From positions 23,163 through 87,162 of the forward strand of contig CAMYJH010000013.1 in NCBI GenBank assembly GCA_947258715.1: a DNA stretch of 64,000 bases, in the 5' to 3' direction. The notes under the pieces were generated by a model. That model searched no databases, had not been told where the DNA came from, and worked only from the letters and a program-made list of their open reading frames with translations. The position numbers and the translations under genes were made by a program. This DNA is from an uncultured Gammaproteobacteria bacterium. GTDB lineage: Bacteria; Pseudomonadota; Gammaproteobacteria; HK1. Shown here in pieces: positions 47,039-55,835 of this stretch; positions within the stretch are counted from its first letter, which is position 1; the number at the start of each line of letters is the position of its first letter.

Positions 47039-47770
47039 TCAGGCGTCTCGGGGAACAAATGCCCCCGGCGGCGGCATTTTCGGGTCCACGTAGGCCAGGT
47101 GGAGCGCGTCCAGCTGGGCCCAGAGCAGGTCCGTCTTGAACAGCAGCGCTTTACAGACCGATTCGCGGAGATCGGGAGTTGTGGCGTTACGCTTGACGTA
47201 ATCCAGGGCGAAATCCGCGTCCCTCGGTGCCTGTGTTAAGCGATCTTTGAAGTAGCTCAAGGTGTCTTCGTCGACGAAGTCGTAGCGCGCCAGCATCGAT
47301 GACGTGCGTTCGGAAATGATGGCCGGGGCGAACATTTCAGTGAGCGATGAGGCGATGGCTTCCAGCAACGGGCGTTCACGCACGAAGTTGACGTAGGCGT
47401 CTACGGCGAAGCGAGTTACGGGCAGGATACCCTCTTCCGAGACGACAAAATCGCGGTCGAGTCCGAGACGCTCGCAAAGATGCAGCCATTTACGGATCCC
47501 GCCCTGGCCCTCGTGGCTGCCGTCATGGTCCAGCACCCGTTGCGACCAGATGCGTCTCGTTTCCACGTCAGTGAGACGCGACATGAGCGCGGAATCCTTG
47601 ATCGGAATGCGGCTCTGATAGTAATAACGGTTCAGCGCCCAGGCCTGAACCTGACCCTTGTTGAGCTTGCCGTCGCGCATCAGCGCGTGAAACGGATGCT
47701 TGTCGTGATAGCGCTCCGCGCCTATACGGCGAAGGCGTTTTTCCAACGCTTCGGATGAGTCCAAACTCAC
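47039..47770 (-). CDS. pqqC: Pyrroloquinoline-quinone synthase
   Basis: A 243-residue helical oxidase catalysing the final ring closure and eight-electron oxidation of PQQ. Typical blocks: 'RRIGAERYHDKHPFHALMRDGKL', 'QAWALNRYYYQSRIPIKDSALM', 'DHDGSHEGQGGIRKWLHLCERLG' and 'VDEDTLSYFKDRLTQAPRDADFAL'. It overlaps pqqB by four bases. Confidence 0.97.
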   Translation of the reverse strand: MSLDSSEALEKRLRRIGAERYHDKHPFHALMRDGKLNKGQVQAWALNRYYYQSRIPIKDSALMSRLTDVETRRIWSQRVLDHDGSHEGQGGIRKWLHLCERLGLDRDFVVSEEGILPVTRFAVDAYVNFVRERPLLEAIASSLTEMFAPAIISERTSSMLARYDFVDEDTLSYFKDRLTQAPRDADFALDYVKRNATTPDLRESVCKALLFKTDLLWAQLDALHLAYVDPKMPPPGAFVPRDA

Positions 47771-48699
47771 GACAGGTCGATACGCATTCCGTCGTAGGCC
47801 ACCTTCCAGCCCGCGGACTCGAGCTCCTGCCGCTCGGGCGAATCGGATAGCAGCGCCGGATTGGTGTTGTTGATGTGAATGAAGACCTTACGCTGGACCT
47901 GGATCCCGTCCAGCGACGCCATTGCGCCGGTTTCTCCGGACATGGACACGTGACCCATGCGCCGTCCGGTCTTTTGACCCTCGCCACTAACGATCATTTC
48001 GTCGTCCCGCCAAAGGGTACCGTCAAAAAGAAGAAGATCGGCGCCCTCGATACGCGATCGCAATGCGTCGCTGACATCGGCGCAGTTGGCGACGTAGAGC
48101 ATTCTCTTCCCGCTTGCGTCGCTGATTTCGAGTCCAATGGTGTCTCCTTCCTCGGTTCCAAAGTCTACGCCTTTGTTTGCGTCTTCCTTATAAAGCGCCA
48201 CCTTTCCCGGCACCGCGAACGGCGTCACTTCGAGTCCGCTTTCGTATCCGCCAGGACCGCGCAAGGCAAACGACTGATTCAACTCGAAGCGCTGCCGCTC
48301 GACGACGTCAGCGACGAGCACCCGAAAGATCGGGTTTTCCTCCAGAACTCCGAAAATCCTCGTGTGGGCGTAAAGGACAAAAGGCGTGCGCTCGCGCAAG
48401 TGCAGAAGACCGGCGACGGCATCCACGTCACCGTTGGTAAGCACTACACCGGCGATAGGCGAAGAGCGCAGGCCGCCTTTAGGATGGAGGCTTGCCTCCC
48501 GGTTAATCTGCTCGCGCAGATCCGGCGCCGCGTTGACGACGAACCAGCGGCTTCCGTCCGCGCTGACGGCAATGGAGGCTTGGGTGGCGGGAAGCGCAGC
48601 GGTATCGCCGTGACGTGCCCTGCGGCAGGCTTCGCTGTTGCTGTTCCATTGGGGAAAGCCGCCACCGGCCGCGGCTCCCAGAACGATGATCCGGATCAC
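47767..48699 (-). CDS. pqqB: PQQ biosynthesis protein PqqB
   Basis: A 310-residue metallo-beta-lactamase-fold hydroxylase acting on the PqqA-derived intermediate. The start 'IRIIVLGAAAGGGFPQWNSNSEACRRAR' and 'VVLTNGDVDAVAGLLHLRE' are diagnostic. The usual two zinc-binding regions are present. It lies 44 bases downstream of pqqA. Confidence 0.96.
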   Translation of the reverse strand: MIRIIVLGAAAGGGFPQWNSNSEACRRARHGDTAALPATQASIAVSADGSRWFVVNAAPDLREQINREASLHPKGGLRSSPIAGVVLTNGDVDAVAGLLHLRERTPFVLYAHTRIFGVLEENPIFRVLVADVVERQRFELNQSFALRGPGGYESGLEVTPFAVPGKVALYKEDANKGVDFGTEEGDTIGLEISDASGKRMLYVANCADVSDALRSRIEGADLLLFDGTLWRDDEMIVSGEGQKTGRRMGHVSMSGETGAMASLDGIQVQRKVFIHINNTNPALLSDSPERQELESAGWKVAYDGMRIDLS

Positions 48700-48743
48700 T
48701 CCTCGGATCTGGAGGACCGGTGCTCAGTCTTCGGACCGAGAAA

Positions 48744-48824
48744 TCAGAGCTCGGCGCAGACGTAGCAGTTGATTTCCATACCGACTTGTAGTTCTACGAT
48801 TACCGGGCGAGTCCACGACTTCAT
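48744..48824 (-). CDS. pqqA: PQQ precursor peptide PqqA
   Basis: A 26-residue peptide, too short for most gene finders: it begins 'MKSWTRPVIVELQVGMEI' and ends 'NCYVCAEL'. The PQQ precursor residues are Glu17 and Tyr21 (Glu-x3-Tyr). The 'VGME' core and 'AEL' end resemble the Methylobacterium type ('VGMEVTSYESAEI'). The two cysteines either side of Tyr21 are unusual in my experience. GGAGAT precedes the ATG. Followed by pqqBCDE. Confidence 0.88.
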   Translation of the reverse strand: MKSWTRPVIVELQVGMEINCYVCAEL

Positions 48825-48870
48825 GACGATCTCCTCTAATACGCCTGAGTTATTGGTCTTGGGGTGCGCC

Positions 48871-48901
48871 ATTCTAAGCCATCTCCCCGGATGCAAGTCA
48901 A
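48871..48901 (-). promoter_or_regulatory. Candidate promoter of pqqA
   Basis: On the minus strand TTGACT (48896-48901) and TAGAAT (48871-48876) are separated by 19 bases, about 47 bases upstream of the pqqA ATG. Both hexamers are good but the spacing is long. Confidence 0.35.
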
Positions 48902-48957
48902 TTACCCGCATAGCGCCAAGAAACCGGGTATCGCTGGGCTAGAGCGCGGTCACGCTG

Positions 48958-48971
48958 GCGCCCGCGGGCGC
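48958..48971. promoter_or_regulatory. 14-base perfect palindrome in the pqqA / ABC transporter gap
   Basis: GCGCCCGCGGGCGC lies between the divergent pqqA operon and the ABC transporter operon, about 160 bases from the latter's start. It could be an operator shared by both units, but a GC-rich palindrome of this length may arise by chance. No recognised regulator motif. Confidence 0.25.
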
Positions 48972-49132
48972 TGAACGGGGCTAAAGGTCTGAACTGGCGC
49001 ATCCGGGATTGCCGACGAATCAAGAGCTTAAGCGGACTTATCTCGGTCGGCGCCTGCCTTGGTCGCGGTATCTCCGAATGCTCCATAGCTTCCGTTACCA
49101 TCATCCCCTCGTTTTCTGTGGAGCGATGAGAG

Positions 49133-49909
49133 GTGGAGGCGGCCAAATTCGGTTTGGGAGTCGAGATCAACGGTCTCCACTTCGCCTACGGGTCGAAGAC
49201 GGCCCTTGACGGCGTCTCGCTGTCAATCCGTCCGGGGCGCTTCACCGCCATCCTGGGCCCGAACGGCGCCGGCAAATCCACCCTCTTCTCTTTGCTTTGC
49301 GGGCTCATTGCCAGCCGCGAGGGAAGCATCCGGGTGCTCGGTGTGGACTTGGCCAAAGCACCCCGCGATGCTCTGGCGCAAATGGGCATCGTGTTTCAAC
49401 AACAAACGCTGGATCTGGACCTGAGCGTAGCCCAGAACATGGCCTATTTCGGCGCGCTCAGGGGCTTGTCGAGAAAGGACTGTGAGCGCCGCGCGACGAT
49501 TTGCCTCGAGCGCATGGGGCTTGAGGGTCGCGAGCAGGAGAAAGCGCGAAATCTCAACGGCGGCCATCGGCGACGCCTGGAAATCGCCCGCGCGCTGTTG
49601 TGTGAGCCGACGCTTTTGCTGCTGGATGAACCCACGGTGGGACTGGATGTGCCCTCCCGCACCGGGCTGGTGGAACACGTTCACCAGCTTTGCGCCGATT
49701 CACGACTCACGGTGCTCTGGGCCACTCACCTGGTGGACGAAGTCTGGCCGAACGACGACCTGGTGGTGCTTCACCAGGGACGCGTGCGCGCGGCCGCAGC
49801 GGTCGAAGACGTGCTCGATAAAACCGGTTGCGCCGACGTCAACGCTGCTTTCGCCGCGTTGACGGCGGCAACCAAACAAGCGTCAAGCGCGGACGCCGCC
49901 ACGCCATGA
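49133..49909 (+). CDS. ABC transporter ATPase of a PQQ alcohol dehydrogenase system
   Basis: A 258-residue ABC ATPase. Walker A 'GPNGAGKSTLFSLLCG', Q-loop 'GIVFQQQTLDLDLS', Walker B 'LLLLDEPTVGLD' and 'ATHLVDE' H-loop are present; the signature is 'LNGGHRRRLEIARAL' rather than LSGGQ, as I recall for this ped-type subfamily. It starts with GTG 49133. With the downstream permease, propeller and binding-like protein it matches the accessory set found beside PQQ alcohol dehydrogenases. Its cargo is unknown. Confidence 0.9.
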   Translation: MEAAKFGLGVEINGLHFAYGSKTALDGVSLSIRPGRFTAILGPNGAGKSTLFSLLCGLIASREGSIRVLGVDLAKAPRDALAQMGIVFQQQTLDLDLSVAQNMAYFGALRGLSRKDCERRATICLERMGLEGREQEKARNLNGGHRRRLEIARALLCEPTLLLLDEPTVGLDVPSRTGLVEHVHQLCADSRLTVLWATHLVDEVWPNDDLVVLHQGRVRAAAAVEDVLDKTGCADVNAAFAALTAATKQASSADAATP

Positions 49910-50712
49910 CCACGGCACGACTCCACTATTTGATCTGCCTCAAAGGCGTGATTTGGCGCGAGGGGCTTCGTTTCGTGCATCAGCGGGAACGCTTCATCGC
50001 TGCGCTTGTGCGTCCGCTGATCTGGCTGCTGATATTCGCCGCCGGATTCCGCTCCATTCTCGGCGTTTCCATCACCCCGCCGTACGACACATACATCACG
50101 TACGAGACTTACATCGTGCCGGGACTCGTTGCCATGATTCAGCTTTTCAACGGCATGCAGAGCTCGCTGAGTCTGGTTTACGATCGAGAGATGGGCAGCA
50201 TGCGGGTTCTACTCACCACGCCTTTGCCGCGGTGGTTTCTGCTCTTTTGCAAGCTCATCGCCGGTACGCTGGTCTCGCTGCTGCAGGTCTACGCCTTTCT
50301 GGCCATTGCCGAGCTGGTGATCGTCGACCTGCCTCCGCTGGGCTGGTTCACGCTGCTTCCCGTACTCGTCGCGAGCGGACTGATGCTGGGCGCGCTTGGC
50401 ATGCTGCTCTCCTCCACCATTCGGCAGCTTGAAAACTTTGCCGGAATAATGAATTTCGTCATCTTCCCCATGTTCTTTCTTTCGTCAGCGCTCTATCCCC
50501 TGTGGCGAATGCGCGAATCCAGCGAGATCATCTGGCAGATCTGCGTACTGAACCCTTTTACCTACGTGGTCGAAGCCGCGCGTTACGCGCTCTACCTTAA
50601 GCTCAACGTCGAGGCGGTTCTGGTTGTGGCGCTCTGCGCCGGCGTATTCTTCGCCCTCGCCGTTGTCGGCTACGATGCAAAGAAGGGAATGGCGCGTCGC
50701 GCGCCGGCCTGA
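49906..50712 (+). CDS. ABC-2 type permease of the PQQ alcohol dehydrogenase system
   Basis: A 268-residue membrane protein with about six helices ('FIAALVRPLIWLLIFAAGF', 'FLLFCKLIAGTLVSLLQVYAFLAIAELVIV', 'GLMLGALGMLLSS', 'MNFVIFPMFFLSSALYPLW', 'VLVVALCAGVFFALAVVGY'). It is an ABC-2 exporter-type permease, similar to PedC. The ATG at 49906 overlaps the ATPase stop (ATGA). Confidence 0.88.
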   Translation: MTTARLHYLICLKGVIWREGLRFVHQRERFIAALVRPLIWLLIFAAGFRSILGVSITPPYDTYITYETYIVPGLVAMIQLFNGMQSSLSLVYDREMGSMRVLLTTPLPRWFLLFCKLIAGTLVSLLQVYAFLAIAELVIVDLPPLGWFTLLPVLVASGLMLGALGMLLSSTIRQLENFAGIMNFVIFPMFFLSSALYPLWRMRESSEIIWQICVLNPFTYVVEAARYALYLKLNVEAVLVVALCAGVFFALAVVGYDAKKGMARRAPA

Positions 50713-50727
50713 GCGCGAGAGGCGCCG

Positions 50728-51777
50728 TTGAGTAACAAAAAACAACACCGGAGGGTGCTTTTGGCCACGACATTCACCGATAACGACTTCTTCGGCAACG
50801 GCCGTTTGGCGGCCGTTACGCTGCTCTTTGCTGCGTGCCTGGCGGTCCCGGGCCTAGCGCCGGCCAAAAACACGGGTCTCATTTTCATAAGCAACGAAAA
50901 GAGCAGCACCATCACGGTTCTGGACAGTAGCGACAAGGTTATCCGCGAGTTCGACACCTGCGCCCGCCCGCGGGGCATGCATTTCAGTCATGACCGCACT
51001 CAGTTTTTCGTCGGCTGCGCCGATGACTCCCTCATCGTCGTCTATGACGTCGAGACGCAAAAGATCGTCAAGCGCATCCGCGGCGTGGAGGAACCCGAAA
51101 CCTTCGACCTGCACCCCAACGGACGTCACCTGTACGTATCCAACGAGGAGGACGCCGGCGCCACCGTATTCGACGTGGAGAGCGGCGAGCTGCTGGCGAC
51201 CTATGAGACCGGCGAGGAGCCTGAGGGCGTGTTGTTCACCTCCGACGGGCGACTGGTGTTCGTCGCCTCCGAGGCGGCAAACCTGGTGCACGTCATCGAT
51301 ACCGTCCAGAGGAAAGTGATCAAGGACATCCTGGTAGATACCCGACCGCGGCGTTTCGCCCTCACCCCGGACGAGAAGGAATTGTGGGTCTCGGCTGAGC
51401 TCGCCGGCATCGTCAACATCATCAGCCTCGATACCCTCAAGCTTATCGGCGACATTCCGTTTCTGCCGACGGGCTTTCGCAAGGAAGAGGTCACGCCAGT
51501 GGACCTCCTCATCACCAAAGATGGCGCCTTGGCTTACGTGGCGCTGGGGCGCGCCAACCACGTAGCCGTAGCCGATGCAAAAACGCGAAAGGTGCTCAAA
51601 TACATCTTAACCGGCAAGCGGCCCTGGGGCCTGGCGCTCAGCCACGATGAGAAGAAACTCTACGTGGCCAACGGCCTCTCGGACGACATCACTATCATCG
51701 ACACCGAGTCGCTGAAAGTAATTACCTCGATAGCGGTGGGTTTAGTGCCTTACGGGATCCTGATAGATGATCATTAG
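50728..51777 (+). CDS. Periplasmic YncE-like beta-propeller protein
   Basis: A 349-residue exported protein with seven-bladed YVTN/NHL-like propeller repeats ('SNEKSSTITVLDSSDKVIREFDTC', 'HFSHDRTQFFVGCADDSLIVVYDVETQKIV', 'NGLSDDITIIDTESLKVITSI'). It matches the 'PQQ-dependent catabolism-associated beta-propeller' group. The N-terminal hydrophobic stretch at residues 25-45 is the signal. The start is TTG 50728, and the next gene overlaps by 11 bases. Confidence 0.88.
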   Translation: MSNKKQHRRVLLATTFTDNDFFGNGRLAAVTLLFAACLAVPGLAPAKNTGLIFISNEKSSTITVLDSSDKVIREFDTCARPRGMHFSHDRTQFFVGCADDSLIVVYDVETQKIVKRIRGVEEPETFDLHPNGRHLYVSNEEDAGATVFDVESGELLATYETGEEPEGVLFTSDGRLVFVASEAANLVHVIDTVQRKVIKDILVDTRPRRFALTPDEKELWVSAELAGIVNIISLDTLKLIGDIPFLPTGFRKEEVTPVDLLITKDGALAYVALGRANHVAVADAKTRKVLKYILTGKRPWGLALSHDEKKLYVANGLSDDITIIDTESLKVITSIAVGLVPYGILIDDH

Positions 51778-52948
51778 AGGCCCGGGGCCGATACTTCTTT
51801 TACTCCTGTTCACCGTATGTACTGCAGTGCTGGCGCAGGAGACTTTCTCCTTCGTCTACCTCCAGCGAGCAGCCGACCCGTTCTATGCGCCGCACCGCTC
51901 CTATACCGGACTGACGCTGCGGGACCGTCACCGGCCGCTAGACGGCGCAAGAACCGCGGAGCGCGAGGGCCGTGTTCTTGGCCGCGTAGTGGGTCTGCGC
52001 TTCAAGCTCGAGCGACGCTCGCTCGAGGCCGGCGATGACCCGACGGCCGCCGTAGAGGCACTGCATCAGGATGCGGAGACGAAGGTTTTTCTGCTCGATC
52101 TGCCGCTGACCGATATTGAATCGCTGAGGCCCTTGCTCTCCCGCCGCGATCTAATCTTCTTCAACATTCGCCACCCGGATGAACGACTCCGGGGCAGCGA
52201 CTGCGCCGCCGGGCTTTTTCACACCCTGCCGAGCAACACCATGCTGATGGACGGACTGGCGCAGTTCCTGTCCGGAAAGGGCTGGCGCAAGGTGTTGCTG
52301 CTGGTGGGCGAAGAAAAATCGGACCGTCTATTAGCTGATGCCTTTATCCGATCGGCGCAGAAGTTTCGGCTTCGGGTCGTTGGCCAGCGAGACTTCGTGC
52401 TGAGCAACGACCCGCGACAACGGGACCAGAACAACGTTGCTCTTCTGACCAGCGGCAAGGAATACGACGTGGTTTTTGTTGCCGACAGCGTCGGCGAGTT
52501 CGGCCGTTACGTACCCTACAACGTGAGAGAGCCTCGTCCGGTGATCGGCAGCGAGGGGCTGAGCGCCGGAGCCTGGCACTGGACCTGGGAGCGCCACGGG
52601 GCGCCGCAACTCAATCAGCGCTTCGACCGGATTGCCAAACGCAGGATGCGGGCCATGGACTATGCCGCCTGGGCGGCGCTGCGCTCGGTCATCGAGGCGG
52701 TGGTCAGGACGAAGTCCACCGATATTACAACACTGCGCGCTTATATGACCTCGAGTGACTTCACTTTCGACGCCTACAAGGGTGTGCCGACTAACTTCCG
52801 CCCGTGGGATCTCCAGATGCGCCAACCGATACTGCTGCACACCGAAAACGCCGTCATCGGACGCGCGCCCATCGAAGGCTTCCTGCATGAGAAAAATAAC
52901 CTGGACACCTTGGGGACGGACCAGCGGGAATCCGGCTGCCGCATGTAG
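51767..52948 (+). CDS. Periplasmic binding-like protein of the PQQ alcohol dehydrogenase system
   Basis: A 393-residue exported protein (signal 'ILLLLLFTVCTAVLAQ') of the branched-chain amino-acid-binding (type I periplasmic-binding) fold. 'VVGLRFKLERRSLEAGDDPTAAVEALHQDAE', 'TLPSNTMLMDGLAQFLSGKGWRKVLLLVGE', 'VVFVADSVGEFGRYVPYNVREPRPVIGSEGL' and 'DYAAWAALRSVIEAVVRT' place it in the group that accompanies this ABC transporter. Ligand unknown. It overlaps the propeller gene by 11 bases. Confidence 0.85.
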   Translation: MIIRGPGPILLLLLFTVCTAVLAQETFSFVYLQRAADPFYAPHRSYTGLTLRDRHRPLDGARTAEREGRVLGRVVGLRFKLERRSLEAGDDPTAAVEALHQDAETKVFLLDLPLTDIESLRPLLSRRDLIFFNIRHPDERLRGSDCAAGLFHTLPSNTMLMDGLAQFLSGKGWRKVLLLVGEEKSDRLLADAFIRSAQKFRLRVVGQRDFVLSNDPRQRDQNNVALLTSGKEYDVVFVADSVGEFGRYVPYNVREPRPVIGSEGLSAGAWHWTWERHGAPQLNQRFDRIAKRRMRAMDYAAWAALRSVIEAVVRTKSTDITTLRAYMTSSDFTFDAYKGVPTNFRPWDLQMRQPILLHTENAVIGRAPIEGFLHEKNNLDTLGTDQRESGCRM

Positions 52949-52978
52949 GCGATGGCGGCCCCTTCTGGGGGACGAGAT

Positions 52979-53899
52979 TTAGCGCGGATAAACGGGGGTG
53001 CGCCACTGCGGATAGTGCGGCAGCTTGGCGGCGGCGACGTTGGCGTAAACCTGCTGCAGCTTGCGCACCACCGGTCCGACCTTTCCATCGCCGACGTTTA
53101 AGCGATCGATAGACACGATAGGCGTCACCTCCCACGCGGTGCCACAGAAAAACGCTTCCTCGGCTGCGGGAAGCTCGCTACGGTCGATGTCTCGCTCCTC
53201 CACTTCCAGCTTCAGATGGGTATCAAGCAGCTCGATGACTGCTTTTCGGGTGATGCTCTCCAGGATGTCGCTGGTCACGGTCGGGGTCACGGCTTTACCG
53301 TCCCGGATCATGAAGAAACACATGGACGGACCTTCGGAGATCTTGCCTCGGCTGTTCAGCAGGATCGCGGTGTCATAGCCGTCCGCTCTTGCCTGCAAAG
53401 ACGCCAGGCGTCCGTTCTGATAGTTAGCGTTGCACTTCACCCGCATGGGCATGGCCACGTCGGGCACCCGCTGCCAGGAACTTACCTGAGCACTGCACCC
53501 TTCCTCGCGCAGTTTAGGGTCACTCCTCGGCGCTGCGGTAATGGCAAGACCGACCGGCCCGCTGGTGGCAGGCGGACCAAATGCGTCGACGAACACGGTG
53601 GCCAGAATATGCACCCCCTGCTGATATTCGTTGGCGCGCAGCAGATCCAGAATCTTCTCTCCCACGTATTCAGGGTCGATGGGATCTTTGAAGCGCATGA
53701 ATCGCTGACAGAAGGCAAGCCGGCGCATATGTGCGTCCAGCAACAAAAGATAAAGCTGCTCTTCTGTGTCGTTCCAATAAGCACGCAGGCCTTCGAATAC
53801 TGCGGTGCCGAACTTGAAGGCCACGGTGGCGACGTGCACCTTGGCTTCGTCCCATGGAACAATTTCATCGTTAAGAAACACGTACTTTGCTTTAGCCAC
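52979..53899 (-). CDS. ilvE: Branched-chain amino acid aminotransferase
   Basis: A 306-residue fold-type IV PLP enzyme that makes valine, leucine and isoleucine from their oxo acids. It has 'FGTAVFEGLRAYW', 'HMRRLAFCQRFMRF', PLP Lys in 'MRVKCNANYQNG', 'GYDTAILLNSRGKISEGPSMCFFMI' and 'SILESITRKAVIELL'-type blocks. It is alone on the minus strand, with a good -10 (TATAAT on the minus strand, 53991-53996) about 92 bases upstream. Confidence 0.95.
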   Translation of the reverse strand: MAKAKYVFLNDEIVPWDEAKVHVATVAFKFGTAVFEGLRAYWNDTEEQLYLLLLDAHMRRLAFCQRFMRFKDPIDPEYVGEKILDLLRANEYQQGVHILATVFVDAFGPPATSGPVGLAITAAPRSDPKLREEGCSAQVSSWQRVPDVAMPMRVKCNANYQNGRLASLQARADGYDTAILLNSRGKISEGPSMCFFMIRDGKAVTPTVTSDILESITRKAVIELLDTHLKLEVEERDIDRSELPAAEEAFFCGTAWEVTPIVSIDRLNVGDGKVGPVVRKLQQVYANVAAAKLPHYPQWRTPVYPR

Positions 53900-54189
53900 G
53901 GGGCGTCCTTGTAGCTTTGGAATTGGTCAGGGCTTATAAAAGGCTTAGCCGGAGTGTGCGGTTCGGTTCACGCATTTATAGAGCTTGCGCATTATAGCCT
54001 TGAGTCTGGAATCTACTATTCCTCGAGATGAAAGACGGCGAATTGGGACTTTTCCCTATTGTAACGAGTCTACAAGAGACAGAACATTTTTCAGGCGGGC
54101 GAAACCGACAGCCAATGTGCACCAGATGCTGATCTAGACTATGGACAGACTTAAGAAACCAACGCGCTAAAGCGTTCGGGAAGTGCAAC
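53900..54189. other. Gap with the ilvE -10 box
   Basis: This 290-base divergent gap carries TATAAT on the minus strand at 53991-53996 for ilvE and a small hairpin AACGC / GCGTT at about 54159-54174 just before the plus-strand gene. No other feature is supported. Confidence 0.35.
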
Positions 54190-54726
54190 GTGTCCCCGCT
54201 TCAGCTCATATCGGACGATTACGGCCGCTCGCTGATTTTCAGCGGCGTGCGTATTACCGCCGCGCCTGAAGACCAGGCGCCGTTTCCCTTTGCCGCCGTC
54301 GCACTGGAAGAGGACACCAACCTTCTGATGAGCGCGCGGGCAGAGATCTGTGCTCCTGTCGAAAGCTTCGGCAAGCTGGTGGAAGACATGGCGTCATTCG
54401 AGCCCATGAAACCCGGCACTGTCGTCGCTCAGAGCGGCTCGCCGGTGCGCCTGTTGGCCATTATCCATGACATCGAGCAATCACCCACCTGGAAAGAGGC
54501 GTGGATCGAGCAAGCACTTCTCGCTGTGCTGAAGGAGACCGATCGTCGCAGACTGAGTTCGCTTTGCATGCCGGTGCTCGGCTCGCTGCATGGGGGTATC
54601 TTAGTGACACGCTTCGCCAGCCTGCTCCGCCTCGCGCTGGAACAACGCCGTCCCAAACGCTTGCGCCGCATCTGGGCGCTGGTGCCTGAAGAAGACACCG
54701 ATCTAATACTGGACGCGTTTCGCTGA
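54190..54726 (+). CDS. Macro-domain-like protein, uncertain
   Basis: A 178-residue protein (GTG start) with 'MKPGTVVAQSGSPVRLLAIIHDIEQSPTWKEAWIEQALLAVLKE' spread over residues 78-118, followed by 'LSSLCMPVLGSLHGGILVTRFASLLRLALEQ'. The order strand, helix, 'P-x-L-G-x-x-H-G' loop, helix resembles a macro domain (ADP-ribose-binding), but the N-terminal phosphate-binding loop of true macro domains is not evident. Function unknown; fold assignment is an inference. Confidence 0.5.
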   Translation: MSPLQLISDDYGRSLIFSGVRITAAPEDQAPFPFAAVALEEDTNLLMSARAEICAPVESFGKLVEDMASFEPMKPGTVVAQSGSPVRLLAIIHDIEQSPTWKEAWIEQALLAVLKETDRRRLSSLCMPVLGSLHGGILVTRFASLLRLALEQRRPKRLRRIWALVPEEDTDLILDAFR

Positions 54727-54828
54727 GTTCCGGTCCTACGCTGAGCGAAGATGGAGTAGCATTAAATCGCCTTTGGCAAAGACTTGCAGCAAAAGTTGGG
54801 AGGTCTGCCCAGCCCGTCGTAGAGACGG

Positions 54829-55155
54829 TCAATGAGTATGCGTGCGCGAGATTTTATAGACGCCGTTTTTGAGGCCACTGAAAAGCTCGGTCACCTGCGG
54901 GTGGCTGACCGGCTCGCCGGAATCGTCGACCTGCAGATTCTGCTCCGAAACGTAAGCGATGTAGGTCGTTTCCTCGTTCTCGGCGAGAAGATGATAGAAA
55001 GGCTGGTCTTTTCGAGGACGGATATTCTCGGGAATAGACAACCACCACTCCTCAGAACTGCTGAACTCCGGATCGACGTCGAAAATGACGCCCCGGAACG
55101 GATAGAACCGATGGCGCACAATCTGGCCGATATGAAACTTGGCGGTGTTATTCAT
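54829..55155 (-). CDS. hspQ: Heat shock protein HspQ (copy 2)
   Basis: A 108-residue HspQ paralogue. Motifs 'KFHIGQIVRHRFYPFRGVIFDVD', 'DQPFYHLLAENEETTYIAYVSEQNLQVDDSG' and 'FSGLKNGVYKISRTHTH' mirror the first copy at 13.1 kb but the sequences differ at many positions. I take the second ATG (55155) as the start. The upstream region on its strand is decayed. Confidence 0.88.
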   Translation of the reverse strand: MNNTAKFHIGQIVRHRFYPFRGVIFDVDPEFSSSEEWWLSIPENIRPRKDQPFYHLLAENEETTYIAYVSEQNLQVDDSGEPVSHPQVTELFSGLKNGVYKISRTHTH

Positions 55156-55489
55156 CATACATCCCAAATATGGCGTTAGCGTCCCCTGAATTCAAGCAGA
55201 TAAGCCGTTCCGGGGTACTGGATTTGACCGCTGTCACAGTGAGAGATTCCGACCAGCGATCAGCTTCGTTAGCTGGCAAATAGCGTAAATCGACGTCGCG
55301 CCGAGTTGCGGCCCGGCAAAGACGAAGTCGCGGACTTGGGTCAGGCTCCATCCGATCAAGCACTTAGCCTGCATACTCGATGCCGGCAGATTCCGATGCC
55401 GGGGCCAAGCTATTGAAAAACGGGGTTTTTTGAGCAAGCTGTCAAATGCTATCAGTCGCCTGCGGGGAGCTTTCAGCACACCGGGAATT

Positions 55490-55790
55490 CTACCCGCGCC
55501 TCGCAGGTGTCGGGGAATAAACACCACAACCTCGACCCTCTGTGCGGTGATCAAAACGATCCGAAAATTCCGGTGCCAGCGGGCAAACCGGCCCGAAACT
55601 GATCCAAATTCTGAGAAGCAGCCGCCGCCCATGGGCTGGTTCGTGTTCGTAAGCTTCGCGTGCATAGAGTATGCAGTGGTTGTTCAGAAGCCGCGGATCG
55701 TCAGACTCGACGCGCGTTTGCAAGCGAATGTCGAGCCGATAGGCAATCGACCCCTCCTTGCCGCAATGCGCGCAACGGCACTCGAATAGC
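55490..55790 (-). pseudogene. C-terminal remnant of a TauD/TfdA-type dioxygenase
   Basis: A minus-strand frame reads '...DDPRLLNNHCILYAREAYEHEPAHGRRLLLRIWISFG...'. The 'NNH-x-I-L-x-A-R-x-A-Y-E' block followed by 'R-x-L-L-R-I-W' is the C-terminal signature of Fe(II)/2-oxoglutarate dioxygenases, with the iron His and the 2-oxoglutarate Arg. Upstream only about 20 more codons read convincingly. The rest of the gene is missing, so this is a remnant. The right edge is approximate. Confidence 0.55.
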
Positions 55791-55835
55791 GTACGTCACA
55801 CCCTTTACTCGCTCTAGAATGAGGCGGCAGCTACA

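Noticed and set aside
49133..49909. Degenerate, inactive ABC ATPase because of LNGGH in place of LSGGQ
   Set aside because: Walker A, Walker B and H-loop are intact and I recall the same variant in related PQQ-associated ATPases.
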